Positions 57,868 to 64,000 of a stretch of 64,000 nt of DNA are shown one piece after another. Numbering within the stretch: the first letter of the stretch is position 1; every line of letters begins with the position of its first letter. The position numbers were made by a program, and so were the translations under genes. Location: NCBI RefSeq assembly GCF_902703175.1, contig NZ_CACRYJ010000071.1:124001-188000 (forward strand), read 5' to 3'. Source of the stretch: Occultella aeris. GTDB lineage: Bacteria; Actinomycetota; Actinomycetes; Actinomycetales; Beutenbergiaceae. The notes under the pieces were generated by a model. That model had not been told where the DNA came from, searched no databases, and was given only the letters and a program-made list of their open reading frames with translations.

Positions 57868-58248
57868 TCAGACGCCGATCGGTGCGCCCTGCCATGACGT
57901 GCCGTCCACGACGTCCCCGCTGCCATCGATCAGTACGATCCGGAAGTACACGTCGTACTGCTCCGCCAGGTTGTAGTTGCGCACCTCCCACGTACTGCTA
58001 CCGGAGAAGACGAACTCGCCGGCGCGTCCGTACTCGGTCTCCCACTGCAGGATCGGGGTCAGTCCGTCGACCTGGGTGTCGGAGAGCGCGAAGATGTCCC
58101 CGTCGCTCTCGAAACAGGCCGTGGCTGCCTCGACTTCGAGGCAGTAGTCCGCCGCGCTCGCCGGTGCTGCCGTGGTGAGGGCGGCCGCAGCCGCCAGACC
58201 TACCGTGGCGAGCGTTCCTACTGATGCCCTGCGCGTCGTCTTCCGCAT
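57868..58248 (-). CDS. Secreted hypothetical protein
   Basis: A 126-residue exported protein with a classical signal peptide (RRASVGTLATVGLAAAAA; cleavage predicted after APASA at about residue 33). The mature part has two Cys (DYCLE, ATACFE) that may form a disulfide, and a beta-rich C-terminus FRIVLIDGSGDVVDGTSW. Family not recognised; such small secreted actinobacterial proteins are common. SD-like GAGAGGAA lies upstream of ATG. Confidence 0.7.
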   Translation of the reverse strand: MRKTTRRASVGTLATVGLAAAAALTTAAPASAADYCLEVEAATACFESDGDIFALSDTQVDGLTPILQWETEYGRAGEFVFSGSSTWEVRNYNLAEQYDVYFRIVLIDGSGDVVDGTSWQGAPIGV

Positions 58249-58401
58249 GGTCCGTTCCTCTCGGTGCTCGATTGTCTTCCGGTGATCCGCTTCTGCGCGA
58301 CCACCCGGTCCTGCCCGTCCACCGTGCGCAGGCCGTCCGCGCCCTCGCTACCTACTTTCGGAGGGGATTCGCGGGCGGTGTTGGCGAGCCCGGCCAGGGA
58401 G

Positions 58402-58414
58402 TAGCCTCGTGCCG
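58402..58414 (+). promoter_or_regulatory. Leaderless-type -10 box (TAGCCT)
   Basis: TAGCCT at 58402-58407 ends 7 nt before ATG 58415 and only one before GTG 58409; it favours the ATG as the start. Confidence 0.5.
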
Positions 58415-59173
58415 ATGGCAGCCGACGCCCACGCCGACCGGGTCCGATGGGACGCGGTAGCCACCTCGTACGCGGCAATGGTGGGCGGTGACGCGGACTC
58501 CTTCTACCGCCGACTCGAACCGTTCCTCGCGGAGGAGATCGGCGACCCGACGGGTCAGCGGATCTGGGACCTCGGCTGCGGGCACGGGTGGCTCGCCGGC
58601 CTGCTCACCGCCGGCGGCGCGCGCGTCGACGGCGTCGACGGCAGCGCCGCCCTGATCGCGACCGCCCGGCACAACCACCCGGACGTCCGGTTCGAGGTCC
58701 GTGACCTCGCCGACGAGGTGCCGGTCGAGGAGAACGCCTACGACGCCGTCGTCTGCCACATGGTGCTGATGGATCTCCCGGTCCTGGATCCCATCATCAC
58801 CGCCGTTGCCAAGGCACTGCGACCCGGGGGGCGGTTCGTGTTCTCCGTCCTGCACCCGGCCTTCTACAACCAGACCCCCTCCCCCAGTGACAGTCCTGCC
58901 CCGTGGTCGCGCACAGTCACCGGATACCTCGAGCCGGAACAGTGGTGGGTCAAGTCGTTCGGCGGCCACCGGCACTACCACCGACCCCTCGAGGACTATG
59001 TCGAGGTGCTCGCACGGCACGGCCTCCTGGTTCGCCGGCTCGTCGAACCACCCACCCTGCCTCATCACGCACGCTCCGACGACCAATGGAGCGCCTACGA
59101 GCGCTGGTTCGCCACCATCCCCACGATGCTGGCGGTGTCCGCGGTGGTGTCGGACCGGACCGGCACCGACTGA
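58415..59173 (+). CDS. SAM-dependent methyltransferase (class I)
   Basis: A 252-residue methyltransferase with ADRVRWDAVATSYAAMVGGD, motif I IWDLGCGHGWLAGL, GVDGS, DAVVCHMVLMDLP, and FSVLHPAFYN. This matches small-molecule methyltransferases of the Methyltransf_25/UbiE type. The substrate is unknown. ATG 58415 is chosen over GTG 58409 on promoter spacing. It ends before the convergent 628-residue gene. Confidence 0.86.
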   Translation: MAADAHADRVRWDAVATSYAAMVGGDADSFYRRLEPFLAEEIGDPTGQRIWDLGCGHGWLAGLLTAGGARVDGVDGSAALIATARHNHPDVRFEVRDLADEVPVEENAYDAVVCHMVLMDLPVLDPIITAVAKALRPGGRFVFSVLHPAFYNQTPSPSDSPAPWSRTVTGYLEPEQWWVKSFGGHRHYHRPLEDYVEVLARHGLLVRRLVEPPTLPHHARSDDQWSAYERWFATIPTMLAVSAVVSDRTGTD

Positions 59174-59219
59174 GCGACGAAGCGAGACCGGACGGACGCC
59201 GTCGACCCTGGTCCTGTAC

Positions 59220-61106
59220 TCATCGAGGTAGGGAGACGGTCCCCCTCAGGCTCAACGCAGGCAGATGCCGGTGGCGGTGTTCCTCACAGACGACCAGGAA
59301 CGCGCCGATCCGCCAGCCCTTCGGCCGCCCGGTATCCCGATACGGAGCCAGCGCCCGGTCCAGGTCATCGCGCACCGCGGTCGTCGAGGCCGCGTCCGAG
59401 TTTCGCGCCACTGTGAGCGTCCACGCCCTGAGTGGGCCCCCGACCTCGCGCGGTGCCAGGAAGATGCTGCCCTCCGCCGGTCGTCGCAACCGCACGGTGA
59501 GCGTGCCGCCGCTCGACCACGCGAGCGCGTCGGGATCGTCCGTCGCCCAGCCGAGCTCTGTGACGGCGACTGCGGCGTCCGCGGTGCTCGGCTCACGCCA
59601 GCCGGACACGAGTTGCGCGAACCGGGCCAGGTCCGCACCGGAGATCGATGACGTCGTCCCACCTCCGGCCAGGGCGGTCGCCCAACTGGGCCAGTCCGGC
59701 CGCTGCGCGCCGATGAGCCGGTTCGCCTCCAGCCACAACAGCCGGTCGTCCACGCGCCAGATCGGCTGGCCGGTCACAGCGGCGGGCACCACCTCGCCGG
59801 AGATGGCGGCGCCGAGGCAGCGGCCGTGCCAGTCGTCGCGCACCTCGTGCTGTCCGAGTGCCTCACCCGCAAGCAGCCACGAGCGAGCCGCGGCCACCCC
59901 AGCGCTCGTCGGCTCAGCCACCTGCGCCCGGTAGCGCTCGAAGCCCGGCGCGCCCGCCTTCAGGTTCGCGAACGAGGTGACCGTCGCTCCCACCGCCCAG
60001 GTCCACCGCTCGGACGGCTCCCCGAACGCGTCGGTGAACGCCGCCGAGATGGCCTCGTTGGCATCCTTCGACTCGGGCGCCACCTGGGCGATCGAGCGGG
60101 CAACGCGCCCGTCGACGAGGCCGAACTCAATATCCCGTCCATGTGGGTCCAGCAGTGCCACGGTCCCGGGCAGCTCCCGGGCCGGCGCCTGCGTGACCGC
60201 ACCTTCGGCGATCAGCCGGCGCCGGGCTTCCTCGAACGGCAGTCCGCGCAGGTCCGAGAGCTGGCGCAGCAGCGACGCAGCTTCGTGAGGTTCGGGCTCG
60301 GGCGTGGCATCGATCGTCACTGCGCTGCCCCCGAACGGTGCGTGGACCCGGCCCACGGGGGCATCCCCGAAGTCGACCGAGCGTGAGTGGAAGCTCTTCA
60401 TGCGTCGGATCGAGAAGGAGCGGGTGTTCCGGCGCCAGGCGCCATCCCGAAGTGGCGCACCGGTGACGTCACCCAGGAACTCCAGCGTTTGCTGGAACCG
60501 TTCGTCGTCGTTCGCCGACTTGGTACCGGGTGGCCGGATGCCGGCCTCCATGAAGAAGTGCACCCGTGTCTCCCCCGTTTCGCGGGACGTGATGGACGCC
60601 CTGGTCAGGCTGTGCTTCGCGCGCGGCCAGCGACCGCGGTCGTCCGGCCGGGCGCCGGCGTCGACGAACCCGTGCTCGACCAGCCACTGCTCAACCACCG
60701 CACCGTCCAACCAGGCGGACGCGGCCCGGCGCAGGTCCGACATCGAGAACTGGGCGTGCAGGCCCAGCGAGACCAAGCCGGCGTGGCAGGACATGGTGAC
60801 CGCCCAGCCGCCGACATCCCATCGCTTGTCGGTCCCGGAAGGCTTGCCGACCTTGCGTGTGATCGCGGCGCGGAGCCTACGCTGGAAGGCCTCCGGGTCG
60901 TCGTCGCCCGGACGAACGAGATCGATGTGCTGGTGCGTCTCCGGGACTTCACGGTTCCTCGGCCAGTCGGCGGCACCGTCCAGACCGGAGTCGGCGAGGG
61001 CCTGTTCGATGGCGCTCGGGGCCGAGGAATCGAGACGCGCGAGTGTCTGGAGGAAGTCGGGTATCCGTGCGACGAGGTCGATGGTCTCGAGATCGGCGTC
61101 GGCCAC
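59220..61106 (-). CDS. Large hypothetical protein, 628 residues
   Basis: A soluble-looking protein with no signal peptide or membrane segment and no family I recognise. Recognisable segments are RWDVGGWAVTMSCHAGLVSLGLHAQFSMSD (residues 90-119), RVHFFMEAGIRPPGTKS, FLAPREVGGPLRAWTLTVARN, and a C-terminal RIGAFLVVCEEHRHRHLPAL. It is rich in Trp and Asp and lacks Cys-rich motifs. No repeats are obvious. GTG 61106 is the start: TAGGCT ends 6 nt upstream. Its neighbours are a methyltransferase and a GNAT gene. Confidence 0.6.
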   Translation of the reverse strand: MADADLETIDLVARIPDFLQTLARLDSSAPSAIEQALADSGLDGAADWPRNREVPETHQHIDLVRPGDDDPEAFQRRLRAAITRKVGKPSGTDKRWDVGGWAVTMSCHAGLVSLGLHAQFSMSDLRRAASAWLDGAVVEQWLVEHGFVDAGARPDDRGRWPRAKHSLTRASITSRETGETRVHFFMEAGIRPPGTKSANDDERFQQTLEFLGDVTGAPLRDGAWRRNTRSFSIRRMKSFHSRSVDFGDAPVGRVHAPFGGSAVTIDATPEPEPHEAASLLRQLSDLRGLPFEEARRRLIAEGAVTQAPARELPGTVALLDPHGRDIEFGLVDGRVARSIAQVAPESKDANEAISAAFTDAFGEPSERWTWAVGATVTSFANLKAGAPGFERYRAQVAEPTSAGVAAARSWLLAGEALGQHEVRDDWHGRCLGAAISGEVVPAAVTGQPIWRVDDRLLWLEANRLIGAQRPDWPSWATALAGGGTTSSISGADLARFAQLVSGWREPSTADAAVAVTELGWATDDPDALAWSSGGTLTVRLRRPAEGSIFLAPREVGGPLRAWTLTVARNSDAASTTAVRDDLDRALAPYRDTGRPKGWRIGAFLVVCEEHRHRHLPALSLRGTVSLPR

Positions 61107-61118
61107 GGTGGCAGCCTA
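61107..61118 (-). promoter_or_regulatory. Leaderless-type -10 box (TAGGCT)
   Basis: TAGGCT (complement of 61113-61118) ends 6 nt before GTG 61106. Confidence 0.45.
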
Positions 61119-61688
61119 GCGCGAGCCGCCTCCTGTGGACCGAGCCCGACGGACGCCGTCGGGCTCGGTCTCCAGCCGGTCCGAGCGACCGTCTGGCGGC
61201 CGCGTGAGCCGGAGCTGCCGGACGCCGTCGGCGACCTCGGCGGGACCGTCCGGCACGAAGCCATGCTTGGCGTAGAACGCCTGCGCCCGTGGATTCGGGT
61301 CGATCACCCGGAGCGTGGTCCGCACGGACGGATCGAGCACGGCGGCAAGCAGCGCACGCCCGGCACCGGTGCCGTGATGCTTGGCGAGCACGTAGATGTT
61401 GTACACCTGTTCGTCCCACGGGGATTCCTGCTCCGGCACCGGACCGACCAGGGCGAGGCCGATCACCGCATCCTCGACTACCGCCACCGCCGCACGGCTT
61501 CGTGACGCGAGATCTCCGCCGATGACCTGCGTCCACATGCGCTCCCGACGAGCGATGAAGGTGGGGTCGTCCAGCACCTCGTCCGGCATCAGCCCCCGAT
61601 AGGTCTCCTGCCAGGTCGCGACGTGCACAGCCGCCACCGCGGGCACGTCGCCGGCCCGCATCGCGCGCACCATCACCTGTGGGTCCAC
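61116..61688 (-). CDS. GNAT family N-acetyltransferase
   Basis: A 190-residue acetyltransferase: VMVRAMRAGDVPAVAAVHVA at the start, WQETYRGLMPDEVLDD (typical of the GNAT group with a DUF-like N-part), the CoA loop VLAKHHGTGAGRALL, and the C-terminal RAQAFYAKHGFVPDG. Residues beyond about 165 are an Arg-rich tail. GTG 61688 has TAGGAT 6 nt upstream. It is divergent from the DUF1801 gene with 37 bp between the two start codons. Confidence 0.86.
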   Translation of the reverse strand: MDPQVMVRAMRAGDVPAVAAVHVATWQETYRGLMPDEVLDDPTFIARRERMWTQVIGGDLASRSRAAVAVVEDAVIGLALVGPVPEQESPWDEQVYNIYVLAKHHGTGAGRALLAAVLDPSVRTTLRVIDPNPRAQAFYAKHGFVPDGPAEVADGVRQLRLTRPPDGRSDRLETEPDGVRRARSTGGGSR

Positions 61689-61700
61689 GAGCGCATCCTA
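61689..61700 (-). promoter_or_regulatory. Leaderless-type -10 box (TAGGAT)
   Basis: TAGGAT (complement of 61695-61700) ends 6 nt before GTG 61688. A weaker CAGGAT (61714-61719) serves the divergent gene at 61726. Confidence 0.45.
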
Positions 61701-61725
61701 GGCGTCGCGGTGGCAGGATGACGCC

Positions 61726-62079
61726 ATGGGTACCGTCGATGACCTGCTGGCCGACCTCGATCCGGCCGACCGTCCGTCCGTCGAACGCATCTACGAGATT
61801 GCGCGCGAGCAGGTGCCGGACGCCGCGCAGGGCCTCGGCTACGGAATGCCCGCGCTCGTCCACCGGGGCAAGCCGTTGCTGTCGGTGATGCGAGCGAAGA
61901 AGCACATCGGTGTCTATCCGTTCAGCCCGGCCGCCGTCTCCGCGGTCGCGGACGACCTGGCGGGGCATCCCGGCATCGGGCTCGACAAGGGAACCATCCG
62001 CTATCAGCCCGAGCACCCGCTGCCCGACGCCGTCGTCCGCGCGCTGGTCCGGGCCCGCCAGGAGCAGATCGAGGCCTGA
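61726..62079 (+). CDS. DUF1801 family protein (YdhG-like)
   Basis: A 117-residue small protein of the DUF1801 family (iron-chaperone-like or YdhG). It has YEIAREQVPDAAQGLGYGMP, KPLLSVMRAKKHIGVYPF, and KGTIRYQPEHPLPDAVVRAL. The exact function is unknown; the name iron chaperone comes from weak annotation of homologues. ATG 61726 has only the weak CAGGAT box upstream. Convergent with the next gene. Confidence 0.82.
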   Translation: MGTVDDLLADLDPADRPSVERIYEIAREQVPDAAQGLGYGMPALVHRGKPLLSVMRAKKHIGVYPFSPAAVSAVADDLAGHPGIGLDKGTIRYQPEHPLPDAVVRALVRARQEQIEA

Positions 62080-62103
62080 GCGACCCTCTCGTCACAATGG
62101 TGA

Positions 62104-63348
62104 TCAGGACCCATCCGCGCGGAAGGTGAGCTCGTTGCCCTCCGGATCGGCAACCGTCCATCTGCCGTCCTGCTCCCCCACCATCCGCCCGCCCGCAGTG
62201 ACCGCGGTCGCGACCCGGGCCGCGGCCTGGTCATGTGGCACGAACACCTCGAGGTGGAGCCGATCGCGCTGACGGCGACGCTCGGTATCGGCAGCATCGA
62301 GATCCTGGAAGAACAGGACCGGGTTGAGCCGGCGCGGGTCGTAGATGTCGGTGAGGTGGGCGCGTGGGTCCAGCCGGTAGCCGAGAGCGGCCGTCCAGAA
62401 CGCCCGCGTGGCGGGGATGTCGACGGCGTCGATGCCGTACTGCACGAAGCCCAACTGCTCGGGGGCGGCGCTCAGCCCGAGGCCGCGTGCCGCGGCCTGG
62501 ATCGCGGCGGCGAGCTCGACGAACGCCTCGCGAGTCCCGCCGTCGGCGTCCTCGAACTGGTCCTTGCCGCTGTCGATCGTGACGCCGTCGGGCCGCAGGT
62601 CCACGAGCAGTGGCTCGCCGGCCTCGTCGGCGAGCGTGGCGACGGTCGTCGCGAGTGCAATCCCCTGTGCCAGCGAGTCGGTGCGGTAGTGCGTCATCGC
62701 CCCGAAGATCGCGCGCCAGTCCGAGGTCTCGGGTCGGTCGCCGAGGTTGCCACCGGGAACGAGGTCGACCACGTTGCCGTCGGGGTCGGCGAGCGCTAGG
62801 CCGAAGGGACCGTGGGGCGCCTGCCCGGCCGCCTCGCGGGCAGCCGTCACCGACTCGGCGACGCGGACGACGTCGACGTGCATGCGATTGCGCAAGGGCC
62901 GCCGCGGCTCCTGCGGTGCGAACGAGACGCCCGGCCAACGCCCGAGCGGGTCGACCAGAGCGGCCTCACCATCGGCCCCGTAGCCCAGCACGGTGCGCCA
63001 GAACGGGAGCACGGCCGTACGGTCCGACGCGTCGATGACGAGCCGAACCGCCTGGAGTGCCGCCGGGTCGGCCACCAGGGCCAGGTCCCGAGCCGCCGCC
63101 GAGACCGCCCGGGCAACCTCGACGTCCGCGCCGGTGATCGTCACTCCCACGAGGCGAACGCGCACTCCCCCGGCCCTCAGGTCGATCGCCGCCGGGGCAC
63201 CCGCCGCCACGCTCGCGATCCGCGCGACCAGCTCCGCCCCTGCTGACATGGACGGCGCCTCGAACCAGGCGCTCGGGCGGCCGTCGACCACACGCCAGTC
63301 CGGCGTGGCCTCCGCGTCAGGGAACCCCGCTGTGTCGACCTGAGTCAT
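62104..63348 (-). CDS. VOC protein with duplicated PCD-like and VOC modules
   Basis: A 414-residue protein organised as PCD-like - VOC - PCD-like - VOC. The PCD-like parts (residues about 17-95 and 204-290) show WRVVDGRPSAWFEAPSMSAG and WRAIFGAMTHYRTDSLAQGI, each followed by LVDLRPDGVTI or similar; they lack the catalytic HHP motif of pterin carbinolamine dehydratase. The VOC parts end ALADPDGNVVDLV and TVADPEGNELTFR. The two halves clearly arose by duplication. SD GGGAGG lies upstream of the ATG. Confidence 0.8.
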   Translation of the reverse strand: MTQVDTAGFPDAEATPDWRVVDGRPSAWFEAPSMSAGAELVARIASVAAGAPAAIDLRAGGVRVRLVGVTITGADVEVARAVSAAARDLALVADPAALQAVRLVIDASDRTAVLPFWRTVLGYGADGEAALVDPLGRWPGVSFAPQEPRRPLRNRMHVDVVRVAESVTAAREAAGQAPHGPFGLALADPDGNVVDLVPGGNLGDRPETSDWRAIFGAMTHYRTDSLAQGIALATTVATLADEAGEPLLVDLRPDGVTIDSGKDQFEDADGGTREAFVELAAAIQAAARGLGLSAAPEQLGFVQYGIDAVDIPATRAFWTAALGYRLDPRAHLTDIYDPRRLNPVLFFQDLDAADTERRRQRDRLHLEVFVPHDQAAARVATAVTAGGRMVGEQDGRWTVADPEGNELTFRADGS

Positions 63349-63440
63349 GATTGCCTCCCGCGTCGCGATCGACGGTCATCCACCGTCACCGGTTCCGACG
63401 ATAGAGCCGGTGGCGGACGGTGAACGTCCGGATCTCCACC

Positions 63441-63453
63441 TAGCCTGCCTGGT
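63441..63453 (+). promoter_or_regulatory. Leaderless-type -10 box (TAGCCT)
   Basis: TAGCCT at 63441-63446 ends 7 nt before ATG 63454. Confidence 0.45.
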
Positions 63454-64000
63454 ATGACCACGGATGACTACCCCTGGGAACCGCCACTCGCGGGCACCGA
63501 GATCGAGCACCTGCTCGGCACCCTGAAGCGCCTGCGCACCACCTTCCGATGGAAGGCCGACGGACTCGACGAGGCCGGCCTCACGCACCGGATCCCCTCC
63601 TCGAGCCTCACCCTCGGCGGGCTGCTCAAGCACCTCGCAGCGGACGAGGACTCGATGTTCACGGTGAAACTCACCGGGGCGTCCATCGGCGAACCGTGGG
63701 AATCGATCTGGCCCGACGGCGCGGAGTACCACGCGTTCACGCTCGACCCCACCGGGCACACCCCGGACGAGCTCTACTCCTTCTGGGACGGAGCCGTGGC
63801 CCGCTCGGACGCACGCATCACGGCAGCGCTCGAGCGTGGCGGGCTGGGCCAGCCGACCGCCCTCGACTTCGGCGCCGAGGGCCACGCCAGCCTGCGCCGG
63901 CTCCTGTTCGACCTGATCGAGGAGTACGGCAGGCACACCGGCCACGCGGACCTCATCCGCGAGGCGGTCGACGGCCGGGTCGGTGAGGACCCCCCGGCCA
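63454..64000 (+). CDS. DinB-like (DUF664) protein, cut by the window end
   Basis: The frame is open from ATG 63454 to the last base (182 codons). It reads TTDDYPWEPPLAGTEIEHLL then LLGTLKRLRTTFRWKADGLD, the four-helix DinB start, with GGLLKHLAADED (His metal ligand) and RRLLFDLIEEYGRHTGHADL (HTGH, second ligands). DUF664/DinB proteins often act as thiol-dependent S-transferases (mycothiol or bacillithiol). The C-terminus is beyond the window. Leaderless-type start. Confidence 0.85.
   Translation, partial: MTTDDYPWEPPLAGTEIEHLLGTLKRLRTTFRWKADGLDEAGLTHRIPSSSLTLGGLLKHLAADEDSMFTVKLTGASIGEPWESIWPDGAEYHAFTLDPTGHTPDELYSFWDGAVARSDARITAALERGGLGQPTALDFGAEGHASLRRLLFDLIEEYGRHTGHADLIREAVDGRVGEDPPA

Overview
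The window is chromosomal DNA from a high-GC (about 70% by eye) actinobacterium. This is supported by an actinobacterial integration host factor (mihF), RbpA, a degenerate PriA, the PafBC WYL regulator pair, adjacent Lnt and polyprenol-phosphate-mannose synthase genes, and many start codons placed directly behind a TANNNT -10 box with no leader. The gene order and lack of mycolate-type genes suggest Micrococcales, possibly a Beutenbergiaceae/Ruaniaceae-like lineage; that narrower placement is inference.

Region 1 (1-20.5 kb) is housekeeping and almost all on the + strand: efp-nusB; two small accessory enzymes; the UMP operon pyrR-pyrB-pyrC-carA-carB-pyrF, with a PyrR-binding RNA element over the pyrR ribosome binding site; then mihF-gmk-rpoZ-coaBC, metK with a strong terminator, priA, a HAD phosphatase, fmt, rsmB and rpe.

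Region 2 (20.6-30 kb): an FMN riboswitch follows rpe but controls a permease and a lipoprotein of the RibX/RibY (NMT1/THI5-like) type. In many actinobacteria the riboflavin biosynthesis genes occupy this place between rpe and hisE-hisG. Then come hisE-hisG, a PH-domain membrane protein, a divergent DUF3866/pafB-pafC locus, a small membrane protein, tatA-tatC and a lipid kinase. The pupylation/proteasome genes that sit near pafBC in mycobacteria are absent from this interval.

Region 3 (30-43 kb): helY, a 420-bp gene-free gap, lnt (with a 30-bp periodic repeat encoding its C-terminus), ppm1 convergent with rbpA, an aldo/keto reductase, an acidic hypothetical protein, an orphan Hcp-like protein, an HemK-like methyltransferase and a roughly 1,020-residue polytopic membrane protein ending in a serine-hydrolase-like domain.

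Region 4 (42.8-64 kb) is accessory: an AraC / VOC / UvrA-like cassette, an ArsR-VOC operon, several VOC and GNAT genes, kinases and methyltransferases. At least three genes are broken: Nudix, double-GNAT and integrase-like. A DinB-like gene is cut by the window end. Many genes here are single transcription units with leaderless-type promoters, whereas the pyr and coaBC regions are compact operons with overlapping stops and starts.
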